Assembly: GCA_035610365.1 (NCBI GenBank)
Contig: CM069437.1
Location: 30,213,507-30,277,506 of the forward strand
DNA from: Aquatica leii
Taxonomy: Eukaryota > Arthropoda > Insecta > Coleoptera > Lampyridae
Direction of reading: 5' to 3'
Length of the DNA stretch: 64,000 bases
A program made the translations under genes and the position numbers. The notes below the pieces were generated by a model that saw only the letters and a list, made by a program, of their open reading frames with translations, ran no database searches and was not told the origin of the DNA. Shown one piece after another: positions 24,094-34,933 of this stretch. How positions within the stretch are numbered: position 1 is the stretch's first letter; the number at the start of each line of letters is the position of its first letter.

Positions 24094-25376
24094 TATTCCG
24101 TGACATTAAAATTGCAACACTAAGAAAGAGCTGTAAATTTTGTGACTAAATTTGATAAAAAAATTATTTTTTTCAGAGGTAGTAAATGATTCCAATTTCA
24201 ATAAAAAAAAACAAATACAATTTATATTTGATCATGTGTTGCTATCTCTCTATTAGCTTTATACTCCCTCACTCTTCATAGCCTCGATTCCAGCAAATAG
24301 TCGGTTTTTGGAACAACTTACAATTCATACCTGAGAGCTACCTGTGTCTGTAAAGAATGCGATCAGTTCATCAGTCTTCTAGATGACCTCAGTAAAAGAA
24401 TAACATTGGCCGCTTTGAATTGGTCTATAGAGTGCCTTGCTATGTGGAAATGAGCATTATCCTGCTGAAAAAATAAGTCTTCCAACTGCTGAAGAAATGG
24501 AAGGATACGGAGTTCTACAACCTCATTAACGTATTGCTAAGCGTTCGTATTAGTTTGGATAAATACCAAACAAATTTTACTCTCTTAAGCTATAGCACCT
24601 TACACCATAATTCCTACACTGTAATGAACATACCGCTCAACAAAAAATTAAACATTGCGTAATTCTCCACGTCTTTGTTTGACTATCATACAGCCATCCG
24701 CAAACAGAATTGGGATTTATCATTATAGACTACTCTATGCCATTCCAGAAAAGTCGCAACTTACACCATACTAAACGTTAATAAGGTGTTGAGATTGCAC
24801 TTTGAAACTTTTGATTCAACGGTAAACTAATCGAAGAGTTACAGGACAAGTTTTATTACCTAACCATTGATTGGCCATTGATCTGTTACTAGGAAATTGG
24901 TCTCATATTCCCATACGTCAAAGATAGCGGCCCTGCAGCTCATTTGTTTGCTTCCGTTCCCAATTTCCTTGTCTACAGTGATTCTTATAGAATCTTATAG
25001 AGTAGTTTTAGTTAAAACGATTTGAAATTTTCCTGTACGAAAAACTACCTTCACGGAAGCCAGCAATTTGACTTCTGTGGACTTCGCTTAATTGGAGGTA
25101 ATTTTTACACTGTCGCACTCTAAACATAATCACATTCTTTGTTAAGCTCGTTAAACGACAAAATCGCCAGAGATAAGAGCATTTAAAATTATTCAAGTCT
25201 CGCACAAACATATGATAATGAAATAGTAAAAACAAAAAAAAATGTCAGGTATGCCATTACCACTTGATTTATTTGAATAAAATTTACTACCTCTGAGGAG
25301 CTAAACCTTTCTTCCAAGTTTGATAACAAAATGCCTGCTCCTTCCTAATGCTGTAATTTCAATATCACAGAGTATA
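24094..25376 (-). mobile_element. Tc1-type DNA transposon, dead
   Basis: Terminal inverted repeats are visible: the left end has TTCCGTGACATTAAAATTGC and the right end, read inward on minus, has CTCTGTGATATTGAAATTAC. TA dinucleotides stand at both outer ends. The total of about 1.28 kb is in the usual range for Tc1 elements. The minus strand encodes a transposase in pieces: a helix-turn-helix start with LQLSEVHRSQIAGFREGSFS (within 25,008-25,235), the first DDE Asp in VVYNDKSQF (about 24,727-24,707), and the second in FQQDNAHF (about 24,473-24,450). The third acidic residue block is not recognisable and stops abound. Confidence 0.8.
25008..25235 (-). pseudogene. Tc1 transposase N-terminal DNA-binding part
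   Basis: This 75-codon frame ends in LQLSEVHRSQIAGFREGSFS followed by YRKISNRF. This is the paired-like helix-turn-helix that Tc1 transposases use to bind the terminal repeats, with the typical glycine-phenylalanine/leucine-arginine-glutamate-glycine turn. It stops directly after the first helix-turn-helix. Downstream the frame is lost and catalytic segments continue as isolated blocks. The upstream 20-30 codons have no family match and may be 5' untranslated sequence. Confidence 0.75.
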
Positions 25377-25699
25377 TACAGATTTAAACAAGTTTATATA
25401 ATTAATGTTATATTGATTGGTTCTTATAATCTTATTCTACATACTTTTTGAGTTTGTGCTTGTTTAAAGTTATGTTCTACCGATTTGTTTTTGTTTAAAG
25501 AATAATTTTGCATAGTATACGATTACTCTAAGTAGGACGTAATTAATAAAGTTTTTATTTGATAATATTATGTCAAACGTGAGTTTTTTTTATAAGAAAG
25601 TTTTAAGTATTATTATTTATTTTGCCAAGAAAAATTTTTTATTTAGGTGATTTTTTATTGTTAGGTATTTCAGTTTAAAAACTTAGATCAGATTTTATT

Positions 25700-26800
25700 G
25701 TTACACGGATTTTTCGTAACTTAATTACTGTTGACTATTTTAATATGATTCGGCAAGCAGATCGTATGTCTCAATGTGTTAGTTATAAAGTAAAGTTAAA
25801 AAAGCGCCAAAACGGTTAAAAACTAGCATGGAAAACACCGTTTAAATCTCTCCAAAGCTGAAAGAGAAGAAATGACAACACACACGTCGTACATAAAGTT
25901 AAACTTGTCGGCCTAACTTTTACATTTGAAAAGAACAAATTTACATTGGAAAATACAATACACAACATCTCAATAATTAAGGAACCAGAGGGCTCCGTTT
26001 AGTAATATATTACACACAAAAAAAGTTTTCTAATTAATTGTAACAACAACCTAATATGTACGTATAGTCGCGCGTGCAGACGACTGACAACGTAGATAAA
26101 AAAATCATAATAGGAAATACAATACTTTTTTTTTCTTTTGAAGCATGCGACTAGCTAGCAGACCTTTTTCCAATTTTTTTTTAACATTTGTTGAAATAAA
26201 CAATCACGTACATATGACATTATTAAAAATAAGTTTCCTTTGGTTCGTACGATCTATGAGAAAAAATCAGATGCGCCAAGTTTTTTCCAGATTAACACCT
26301 CAATCAACGTAGGTGCAAAACCCATTTCACCACGTCGTAGATTGGGATGTCATAATAGGACTTTTTCCAATATGAACGAACAGGTATGAATATCCCCGCA
26401 TTAATGAAATACGTATAAGTATGCAAAACTACTAATGACAATTACAGGAAAACCAAATTAAATAACAAAAATAAAAATAAATTCTTACCTCAGAAAAACT
26501 TTCACTTAAGCAGCAAAAGTACCACACCCATGTATAATGTAAATGAGTGTAAATATTTAGAAATAAAAGCTTCACCGGACGCGTACGTTAGATGATCATG
26601 TACCAACCGTACTACAGTTTCCGGAAAAATGATTTTTTCCATTGGATAATTCAGTCAGTTAAGAAAAAAAAAAACAGACAGCTAACATTCGGCATGTAAC
26701 AATAAGTAGGCGTTTCCGGAAAAAACTTATACGATACAAAAATTACACCGAAACATTTTTAACATAAGATGATGCAGCGTCAGCGCAGTCATAATGTAAA
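25700..26800 (+). repeat. dispersed repeat family D, forward copy 2
   Basis: This is a full-length copy. It starts TTTTTCGTAACTTAATTAC and carries AAAGCGCCAAAACGG, CACCGTTTAAATCTC, TGTCGGCCTAACTTTTACAT, CGTATAGTCGCGCG, GACGACTGACAACGTAG and CTACTAATGACAATTACAGG, ending near CATTTTTAACATAA. It aligns end to end with 2,618-3,850, which shows that the family consensus is about 1.1-1.2 kb. Confidence 0.7.
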
Positions 26801-27825
26801 ACTGCACTACGTGTCTATTTAGAATTCGGTAACAATGTTGCAACTAATAATTTTATAGTCGTAAACACATTTATTTTTAAATGAAATTAACATATGTTGT
26901 GTTTTTATAAATACATAAAGTTACAATTATAATTATCAATAATAAGATCATAAAAAAGAGAAATTAGAACTGTAACAGAAAATTAAAATAACACTAAATA
27001 CAAGCTATTGTTTTGTAAAAATGATTATAATAATTTCATGAATACATAAAACACAAATAATGTAATTTTCTTTGATAGAAAATCCTAAAATGTCTAATTT
27101 TGCTTGAAATAGAATATAAACAAACTGGAAAACTAATATAATTTTCTTTGTATTAAATACAATTTCGAGTTTTGTAAAACAATTGTAATATTTTAAGACA
27201 AATTACATATGTGTTTAACTAATGCAAAAACAACAACGCTATAGGTACTAATGTATCTAAAGATCGTGTTATTACTTTTTTTTTAATCGAAATTAACATT
27301 TTTAAAAACTTAGATTTTAATTATAAATCTTCGTTTGTTAATTTTTAAATTTAAAACATAAATTAGAAAATAGTTACAAAAAAGCTACTGCCAATGTTCT
27401 ACATTGGCATTACACCGAATACAAAAAACAAACAAGTATACAACCTAGACCAAATAAAAAACAGTTTTATTAAACGCCATGTTTTCGGTCACACATAAAA
27501 ATGCTGCCGAAAAATATTTAGATGCGTTAAATGCGCATGTCAACATAAAACAAAGAATTGCTATTGCAAAATACGTGATCACAAAGTAAAATGAGTCAAT
27601 TGTAACGGCAACTATCCCGCCAATTACAGAGGGTGCCATGTGCATAAACAATTTCTACAAAAAATACCTTGTCTTAAATTACATCAACCTAACATATTCA
27701 GCCATGAATGTTCTAGGTGCAAATAGCCAACAATCATAAGACACAAAATAGTGTACCAATACCAATAATCAATCAACCTGACAACAATATGACCAAACTC
27801 AAACAAATCATGAACCAGCACATAA
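26801..27825. other. unassigned DNA
   Basis: AT-rich with no supported gene. The hydrophobic minus frame at 27,445-27,651 has no family match and lies just before a LINE read on the other strand. It may be antisense to decayed LINE sequence. Confidence 0.4.
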
Positions 27826-27829
27826 GTAC

Positions 27830-28985
27830 AATGCTCAAATGCAAGCAAATTAGAGTAATGGCAAAACATCTAAAGTATAAAATAGTTACCTAAAAAACTT
27901 AAAACATTCTTACCCAATCAAAATATAGACATCATGATGATCTCTGCGACGCACTTTATGGACAAGTACTACTCGCGGATTCCTACATGGAGAAACTGCT
28001 ATCACTATAAGAGCATAACACATTATGAAAAAGGGAGATTTATTAAAGATTATCTTTAATCTATCAGCGTAACTATACAAGGAGAGCTTCGACCAATAAT
28101 TATGTCAGTCATCTTTTGCCCACCTAAACGCTTCAACAAAAAAAAGCATTTTGAAGGATTTTTCAAAATATTAGACAACAAATTACTTGCAAGAGGAGAC
28201 TATAACGCAAAACATCCTAACTGGGGTTCAAAGATGTCAACTCTACAAGGAAGAGAACTTTTCAAAGCAATGAAAGCTTACAACATATATCTATTGACGA
28301 ACCAACGTATTGGCCGACAAATAAGAACAAAATTTCTGATGCAATAGATTTCTGTATTACAAAAAGAATTGACGCTAAGAAATGTAATACAGAAACCTGC
28401 TTCGACTTGTCATTAAAGCAATCAATAGTAATGATAACCGTGCATTCATTAATCTGGAATAAAAAAAACTACCTTTCTTGCATAAGAATGAAACAGATTG
28501 AGATGCATTTAAGGCAAAATCTAATTTTGCTAAATCAACCACTAAAGAAAAAAAAAAGATAGAAATAGCGGTGGAATATTTAACAAGAAGAATATTCAAA
28601 AAGTTGCATGGTTTGCTACACCTACTTTCATAACACCACTAAAGAAAAATGAAACATCACCTGCAGAATTAAAGAAAACTAAAGAAACTTAAATAAAAGA
28701 AGAAGAAAATAATTAAAAAAACTTGATTCAAAAAGAACAAAACCACAGTTTTCAAGAATACTTACGCCAACAAAAGACACGGAATACTTTTTCTAAGAAG
28801 CCACCAAAAAAAACTAAAAACCCTAACTACACAATCCACCAAATAAAAAACCAGACCTGGACCAGAAACGACAAAGAAAAAACTTAAACCTTTTCGAAAC
28901 ATCTAGAAAACGTATTGACAGCCTTCCTTTCAGTGATATCCACCAAAGAGGAAAACGAGTTAACAAGCTTTTTAGATGTTGCGTT
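27830..28985 (+). mobile_element. Jockey LINE fragment A (endonuclease to RT linker)
   Basis: The + strand encodes a damaged apurinic-type endonuclease of a Jockey-type LINE. A GFLHGETAI stretch near 27,980 resembles the GG(T)A block, followed by SVTIQGELRPIIMSVIFCPP and RFNKKKHFEGFF. ARGDYNAKHPNWGS (28,191-28,232) stands where functional copies have the catalytic GGDYNAKHxxWG, and SDAIDFCITK lies near 28,335. The linker continues as NQTWTRNDKEK and KHLENV to STKEENELTSFLDVA near 28,980. Frameshifts and stops occur every 100-200 bp. The right end runs into a Tc1-like terminal fragment. Confidence 0.75.
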
Positions 28986-29225
28986 ATAAATAAAATTGCC
29001 ACATCCAGAATTAACAATATTAAAATTAACCGAATTCGCACGAAATATAGACGATAATGAAGTAGCAGAAACAAAAGAAAACGTCAGGTATGCCATTACC
29101 AGTTGATTCATTTAAACATAATTTTAATCATATACTAGCACTGAGTAGCTAAACCTTCCTGCCAAGTTTGGCCACCAAATTTTTACCCATTCTTGATGTT
29201 GCAATTTTAGTGTCACAGAGTATAC
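28985..29225 (-). mobile_element. Tc1-type terminal fragment
   Basis: About 240 bp match the right-hand end of the element at 24,094-25,376. Shared blocks are GATAATGAA(G/A)TAG, GTCAGGTATGCCATTACCA, GAGTAGCTAAACCTT, CCAAGTTTG, and an end reading inward TATACTCTGTGACACTAA. The fragment carries one inverted terminal repeat only and stops before the helix-turn-helix codons. It separates the two Jockey fragments. Confidence 0.65.
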
Positions 29226-29262
29226 ATAGATCTAAATAAGACCTTAAACAAATAAGAATATT

Positions 29263-30145
29263 CAAGAGGCTGCATGGTTTGCTACACTTATGTACCTTTA
29301 TAACACCACTAGAAAAAAGTAAAGTATTGCCAACTGTTAAATATAAAATCTTTGCAAAAAGACACCTTCGGAAGCAATAAGAGCGAGCTAGAACTAAAGA
29401 AAACAAAAGAAAGCTAAATAAAACCATTAAAGAAGTGAAAGACTTGATTCAATAAGAACCAAACCACAGTATTCAAAAATACTTAAAGAGGAAACTCTTT
29501 CTGGAAAGCCACCCTAAACAACACAATTCTCTGATCAAAAAAAAAAAACAAAAAGCTGAAGCCCTTCTACAAAACATATTCAAGTCCTTCTTCTCAGTGC
29601 TATCCACCAAAGAAGAAAACGAGATAACAGGCATCTTAGAAGTCCCATTCTAAACGGAATTGCTTTACAGTAAAGTCAAAGTCAAAGAAATAAAACAGGT
29701 TATAATTAAAAAAAAATAAACAACAGAAAATCAGCAGGATTTAACGTCATTACTAGTAAAATATTGTAAAAACCGCTTAAAAAATGCTACAAACTAGTAA
29801 CCTCCATATTTAATGCAATACTGAGATTAAACTACTTCATCAGTACCTATAAAACTGCTTAGATGATTATAATCTTCAAACCAGAGAAAATGCCAGAAGA
29901 TGTAATTTCCTACAGGTCTATATGCTTACTGGCAATGCTCTCTAAGGTCTTTAAAAATATATACTTTAAAAAAACTTAACATAATATTAGCAGAAAGAAA
30001 AATAATCTCGAAAGATCAGTTTGTCTTCCGCAATAAACATGCAACAATAGAGTAAGTTTATAGACTCTTCAACCAAATTAATAATGATCTAAACGCAAAA
30101 AGATAGTGCTCTGCAGCTTTTCTCGACTTATCGTAAGCACAGCGG
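29263..30145 (+). mobile_element. Jockey LINE fragment B (linker and RT start)
   Basis: It begins with the same GAATATTCAA..GGTTTGCTACAC block as found at 28,575 in fragment A. It then repeats the linker (AACCACAGTATTCAAAAATA, STKEENEITGILEV near 29,605-29,650) and goes further into the reverse transcriptase. Visible blocks are KEIKQVI, RKSAGFNVITSKIL-like residues near 29,720-29,765, YRSICLLAMLSKVF near 29,912-29,955, RKIISKDQFVFRNKHATIE near 29,995-30,050 and AAFLDLS near 30,115. Motif A and everything after it are missing. Stops are frequent. It is probably the same family as fragment A. Confidence 0.7.
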
Positions 30146-30214
30146 TTTACAAGTCAAGCTAAATAAGCTCCTTTTTCATATCATATGCTTAACCTTCTTA
30201 TTATCTTGTTACGC

Positions 30215-30250
30215 TGGTTTTTTTGTAACAACAAAAAAAGAGGCAACTGC
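30215..30250 (+). repeat. left stub of family D copy split by the LTR element
   Basis: TTTTTTTGTAACAACAAAAA and AAGAGGCAACTGC match the first bases of the copy at 14,979. The remainder of the same copy continues at 34,934 on the other side of the inserted retrotransposon. Confidence 0.65.
30246..30250 (+). repeat. 5-bp target site duplication (left)
   Basis: ACTGC directly precedes the left LTR. The same 5 bp follow the right LTR at 34,934-34,938. Five bases is normal for Ty3/gypsy integrases. Confidence 0.9.
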
Positions 30251-30436
30251 TGTTGCACTTATATTTGTATATATCTTATTTAAAACGCCAACATAGGATT
30301 TATAATTACTTTTATTAACAAACTTGAGAATACAGTAAAGTAACTCTTTACCCCGTGTAATAATATGGATACCGCCAGCGCTGTTGCCACTGTTACTGCC
30401 ACGCTGCCGACATACTTATTTTTACTCTGCACTACA
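30251..30436 (-). repeat. 3' LTR of the mag-like element
   Basis: 186 bp with TG...CA ends on both strands, identical to 34,748-34,933. Read on minus it begins TGTAGTGCAGAG and ends AAGTGCAACA. It holds a GC-richer, GGC/GCC-repeating part and an AT-rich end. Confidence 0.97.
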
Positions 30437-30460
30437 CCTTACCCTTTTAAATTAAACAAG
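30437..30460 (-). other. polypurine tract of the mag-like element
   Basis: On minus, AAAAGGGTAAGG lies immediately upstream of the 3' LTR. This is the expected place for plus-strand DNA priming during reverse transcription. Confidence 0.7.
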
Positions 30461-30627
30461 TAAATCTAATACTACTTTAACAACTTAAATCAAATAATTT
30501 GTTCTTACAATACATTTATTGTATATAATCATTAATCCATTTAGGTTGCTTTAAATACCTACCACTACGAGTTTTGTAATTATTTGTATTTGGGTTTAAG
30601 TTAACATTTTCCTTATAATTTAGAATT

Positions 30628-31220
30628 TCATCTCCTACACGTCGAGACTGAAGATTCTACATTGTTATCATTCACATTCTCCTTACTCAAATTCTTAAAT
30701 GTATTTAATTGTATTTTCCCTAACTTAAGATCATAATTTCTCTTATCTTCCTCCTTCGTTGACGAGTCCAAAACCGGTGACCACGAAACTTTTTTCTTAA
30801 GGTGTTCGTCTTGGTTATCTCTCATCAACGAAGGTTTTAAAAATATTCTATTTCTAACATATGTTCCTTTATTATCAACTAATACTTTGTATCTACGTTC
30901 ACCTAAAACTTGTACGATTTTTCCTGGTTGCCAAATTGATTTAGGTTTTAATTGTACCAATACCCTGGTATTTGGTTTTAATATCAGCGTCTTAACACCT
31001 CTCTTCTTGTTGTAATAATTAGATTGTTTTATTTGTTTGTTATTTAAAAATTGATTATATTCATTTTTGTCAATTACATGCGATTTTAATTTGATAATTG
31101 GTGTTGGCAATAAAGGATTTCTCGTAGCACGTGACATCAAAATTTCACTTGGGGAACTAGTTCCGAATGTAGGTGTGTTACGTAACTGTAATAAAGCTAA
31201 GTGAATATCTTTATTGTCTT
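30628..31220 (-). pseudogene. integrase C-terminal part (mag-like)
   Basis: The frame 30,628-31,140 begins MMSRATRNPLLPT, the tail of the integrase core region where related elements have a LMxRxxRxxLP block. It continues through an NKKRGVKTLILKPNTRVLVQ stretch and a KSIWQPGKIVQVLGERRYKV stretch, which is the GPY/F-like SH3 fold that binds DNA or chromatin. It ends in a charged, serine-rich tail. A one-base insertion near 31,225 separates it from the core at 31,221-32,174. The 80 codons between 31,140 and 31,220 continue the core in this frame without stops. Confidence 0.85.
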
Positions 31221-32174
31221 CTATTGATTTTTAACTAATTTCTTAAGCGTTTGTACGTGTCGTTCGGCCATCCCATTTGACTCACTATGAGTTGGGGATG
31301 TGATTTTATGAACGAAGTTCCATTCTTTTGAAAACACTTTAAATTGGTCTGATGTAAACTGAGGGCCTCCATCTGATACAAAATATTGAGGTACCCCAAA
31401 TCTCGCAAAAATATTTTTAAGTTTATTTATAATATTATGGCTTGTAGTATTGTGATTTAAAATTTCAAGCTCCACATATTTTGAATAATAGTCCACAACT
31501 AACAAATAATGAACACCGTTTAATTCAAACAGGTCGCAGCCCACTCTGTACCATGGTACTGCTGGAATTTCATGCGGTTTTAAAGGCTCTGAAGGTTGTG
31601 ATGCTCCATACTTTTGACAAACAAAACATCCATCAATCATTAATTTTAACTCATTTCTCATAGTCGGCCAAAAAACTGATTGTTCGGCTAACTTTATGCA
31701 CTTGTTATACCCTAGATGACTGTAATGTATTTTCTCTAACACGTTTTTTCTTAGTGTATGTGGAATTACGCAGCTGTTGTTTTTATACACTATGCCGTCC
31801 TCTACAGTTAGTTCACTTTTAAATCTACTGTAGGGGCGTATCATCGTATGCAATGATTTATTATTATTTGGCCATCCTTTAAGCAAAGTTTGCGTTAACT
31901 CAATTAATTCGGGATCATTTAATGTTTCGGATTTAACTTTTTGCATGTATTCGTCCGAAATATTTACTTCTTGAACTATACATATTTGATCTGTAAAGTC
32001 CAATTCTTTATCATTTTGTGATACGGGTTGACAAGCCCGAGATAAAGTATCAGCTATAATTAATTCCTTTCCAGGTCTATACGTAAGTGAAAATTGGTAT
32101 CTTTGTAGAGATAATAATATACGCTGTAAGCGTGCAGGTGCATTATTTAAAGGTTTCTTCATTAATGCGAGCAA
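31221..32174 (-). pseudogene. RNase H tether and integrase core (mag-like)
   Basis: Residues 1-50 are the RNase H end and tether with RILLSLQRYQFSLTYRPGKE and ADTLSRA. About residues 145-190 form the zinc-binding HHCC domain (HYSHLG ... CFVCQKYG). The catalytic core follows with D in VGCDLFELNGV, D in YFVSDGGPQFTSDQF and E in SNGMAERHVQ, i.e. all three DD35E acidic residues are present. It inserts the cDNA into chromosomes. The frame ends prematurely at KLVKNQ because of a single extra A. Otherwise this piece looks undamaged, in keeping with a recent insertion. Confidence 0.9.
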
Positions 32175-32400
32175 GGTTTATGGTCGCTTTCTACTATTAC
32201 TGATCTCGCAAAAACATAGTTATGAAATTTAGACAACCCAAACCATATTGCTAATAATTCTTTAGTTATTTGTGGCTGATTAATTTGGCTATTCGTTAAA
32301 GCCTTGGATGCATAGCATACTGGTCTATTGTCCTGTAATAAGCACGCACCCAATCCGTTTTGGCTCGCATCTACCGACACTGTTATGGGTTTATTCGGAT
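32162..32400 (-). pseudogene. RNase H domain (mag-like)
   Basis: It begins VDASQNGLGACLLQ with the first catalytic Asp. VCYASKALTNSQINQ and the KELLAIWFGLSKFHNYVF helix (catalytic Glu) follow, then VESDHKPC (catalytic Asp). It overlaps the next frame by 13 bp at the conserved DHKP motif, where one base change in length shifts the frame. RNase H removes RNA from the RNA-DNA hybrid. Confidence 0.85.
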
Positions 32401-33076
32401 CGAAAAACTTAACACAGGACTCTCTTTTAATTTATTTTTGATTCTGTGAAAAGCTTCTCTATGATGATCATCCCAATTAAAAATTTCCCTTCTTTAACAA
32501 ATCTCTTAATGGCTTTGTCTCTTCTGAAAAATTTGGAATATATTTATTTACATAGTTTATAACCCCTAATAATCTTTTGCACGTCTTTTTTGATTTAGGT
32601 TCAGGAAGTCCTCAATGGCTTTTACTCGTTCCGGATCTACCGCTACACCAGAATCGTTTATAATATGGCCCATAAATTTAATTTCTTTATTCTAAATTGA
32701 CATTTATTTAAATTAAACTTTACGTTATTTCTACTAGCAATCTCCAATACTTTTTCTAAAACCATATCATGTTGTTGTTTCGTATTCCCCAAATAATTAT
32801 GTCATCTATATAAATTGCGACATTTTCTACTTCTGAAAATTTGCCTAAACCGTTCATTGAATACCTCCGGAGCACATTTTATTCCATATGGCATTCGTAA
32901 AAATTTGTACCGTCCAAAAGGGGTTCCAAAAGTGCAAAGCTCACTACTAGCGTCATCTAATGGTATTTGATAAAAAGCTTGGCTAGCGTCCAATTTAGAA
33001 AAATACTTAGCACCTTGGAGTTGACTTGTAATTTCGTCTAAGCTCAGTAATTTACAATGCTCCCTGTTTTATTATT
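32401..33076 (-). pseudogene. reverse transcriptase palm and connection (mag-like)
   Basis: The frame 32,802-32,993 carries LDASQAFYQIPLDD (RT motif A with catalytic Asp) and FGRYKFLRMPYGIKCAPEVF (motif B region), and ends shortly before the YxDD motif. Downstream, on minus between 32,800 and 32,400, the sequence continues the palm and thumb in other frames, with I.D.II blocks and a KTCKRLLGVINYVNKYIPNF-like connection. Upstream, 33,000-33,076 encodes HCKLLSLDEITSQLQGAKYF in a frame offset from both neighbours. At least three one-base shifts lie in this 670-bp stretch. Confidence 0.8.
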
Positions 33077-33850
33077 TTATTTAAATGTAAAGGATCGAGA
33101 CAAATTTAAGGATCCATCATTTTTCTTTACTAATACTAGCGGATGTACCCATTCGCTTGGTCCATTTACTTTTTTAATGATATTTACTTCTTGTAAATGA
33201 TTTAAGGTCTCCTGTAGTTTACTTAGCAACGCGTGTGGTACATTTCTAATAGGACATATTACTGGTTTTTCATTGGGTTCAATATGTATGTGATACGGCG
33301 GATTAATACAACCTATACCTTTAAACACATCTTTATATGCCTGAATAAATTCGGATTTATTTGTTTCTCTTGAATTTTGAATTAAGTTAATGGAGTCATT
33401 AATTTCTGATTCCTTATTCTTACTAATTAAATTAAGTTGAATGCAAGTTCTTAACCCTAACAAAGAGTCTGTTATGTGATTAATAACATAAAACTGAATA
33501 TTGTATGGATTATCGTTATGTTCACACCTTAATGTGCATTGACCTATAATCGGTATACAGTCCCCTGAATAAGATTTCAATGTCACTCTACTTGGTTCAA
33601 TTAATGAAAATGGGATTCCTAAGTTAAGAAAATCTGTAATAGAAATCGTATTCACCATAGCCCCTGTGTCAATTTTAAAACAAACTGGTTTCCCCCTAAT
33701 TTTCAATTTGGCTGACCACGAGGTTTGATTTTCATAATTATTTATGTTAGTACCGGTAGCTACGCTATTTATATAAATAACATTTTCATCTGTAGTACAA
33801 TCATTATAACTTAAACTATTTACAATTCTTGTGCTTTTACACATGTTAGC
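33077..33850 (-). pseudogene. protease and RT N-terminus (mag-like)
   Basis: A 255-codon frame. KIRGKPVCFKIDTGAMVNTI holds the retropepsin Asp-Thr-Gly at about residue 60. SLLGLRTCIQL is the domain-ending motif near residue 130. RT begins with YKDVFKGIGC, PVICPIRNVPHALLSKL and HLQEVNIIKKV. GPSEWVHPLVLVKKNDGSL then leads into motif A territory, where a one-base loss ends the frame. The protease cuts the polyprotein. The order Gag-PR-RT-RH-IN is that of Ty3/gypsy. Confidence 0.9.
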
Positions 33851-34660
33851 AAAGTGATTTAGTTTTTACATTTTCCACATGTTTTTTTAAAAGCAGGACA
33901 TTGATTTATTTGGTGCGACACACCACAACGCGTACACTTTATAATATAATCAGTTTTACCTTTATATCGATGTTGTGAATTATTACGGTTACTCGACCAC
34001 GGTCTTTTATGTTTACGATCATTCTTCGATTGGCTTCGATGGTACCTAGATACACTCCTGTCTGGGGCACGGCTTCTAGTTGCTTTTACCATACGATCCA
34101 CCTGAGCTTCACGTTCTGATTGGTTGTCCATTTTTCTAGCTTGTGATTTAGATTGTTCGATTATCGATGCTAATTTTATAGCCTTTGCCAGGTCTGCATC
34201 GTCTTCTTGTAATAATCGATGTCTAATTTCCCCATTATTGGTTCCACATATTAGCATTAATTTAATGAGGTCATCTTTTAGATTACCAAAGTTGCAATTA
34301 TTGGCTTGTTTGCGAAGATCTGTTATAAATTGTTCCAACGTTATTTGTTCGCCTTGTTTTGATGTAATAAATTTATAGCGAGTGAATGTTAAATTTTCCC
34401 TTGGCGTAAAATGATTATTGAATTTGTTTATTACTGGCTCAAGTTTATCTTTCTCATCTTCATCAAACTGAAATGTACTATAAATTTTTTTATCTCCGTA
34501 CCTGCAAATGTAGTAGCTGTGCTACTTGAATTTTCTCTTCCTTTTATTTACTTCTTGTAGCTGTTAAATATATTTTAAAACTACTTAACCATTGCGCCCA
34601 TTGTTCTGCAGGATTTCCACCATTGTTCAATGCTAATTGCGTCAGCACGTTTTCAGCCAT
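33851..34660 (-). pseudogene. gag (mag-like)
   Basis: The likely start is the ATG at 34,660-34,658, 87 bp after the primer-binding site, followed by an AENVLTQLALN stretch. A capsid-like part continues through WAQWLSSFKIYL to EQFITDLRKQANNC and ENRLL-type helices (one or two shifts near 34,340-34,560). The nucleocapsid lies in the frame 33,859-34,338: a serine/arginine-rich stretch, then CTRCGVSHQINQC and CPAFKKTCGKCKN. A further HFANMC lies just beyond the shift at about 33,858. Paired Cys-His units of this spacing are typical of mag-type Gag, which packages the RNA. Confidence 0.85.
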
Positions 34661-34729
34661 ATTTATTTAATTTTCTTAATTTTGTTTTTTCTTTTGCACG
34701 TAATTTGATAACTTCTTATTTGTATTAAA

Positions 34730-34747
34730 AACTTTGTCGCAGCGCCA
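34730..34747 (-). other. primer-binding site of the mag-like element
   Basis: On minus, TGGCGCTGCGACAAAG begins directly at the inner edge of the 5' LTR. The TGG start matches the CCA end of a tRNA. I cannot name the tRNA with confidence. Confidence 0.75.
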
Positions 34748-34933
34748 TGTTGCACTTATATTTGTATATATCTTATTTAAAACGCCAACATAGGATTTAT
34801 AATTACTTTTATTAACAAACTTGAGAATACAGTAAAGTAACTCTTTACCCCGTGTAATAATATGGATACCGCCAGCGCTGTTGCCACTGTTACTGCCACG
34901 CTGCCGACATACTTATTTTTACTCTGCACTACA
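34748..34933 (-). repeat. 5' LTR of the mag-like element
   Basis: 186 bp, no difference seen from 30,251-30,436. This means very little time since insertion, or recent gene conversion. Confidence 0.97.

Larger units (their letters stand above)
30251..34933 (-). mobile_element. mag-like Ty3/gypsy LTR retrotransposon, recent insertion
   Basis: This is a 4.68-kb element on the minus strand with two 186-bp LTRs that are identical by eye, a 5-bp target duplication, a primer-binding site, gag, protease, RT, RNase H and integrase, and a purine-rich tract before the 3' LTR. The Gag double Cys-His pattern (CxxCGxxHxxxxC then CPAFKKTCGKC) and the RT and integrase blocks fit the mag clade. No env is present. 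Despite identical LTRs the coding region is cut by several single-base frameshifts, so the copy as given cannot make a full polyprotein. Confidence 0.95.

Noticed and set aside
27445..27651. Hydrophobic 68-codon minus frame as a membrane protein gene
   Set aside because: No homology, no regulatory context, and it lies antisense beside decayed Jockey sequence.
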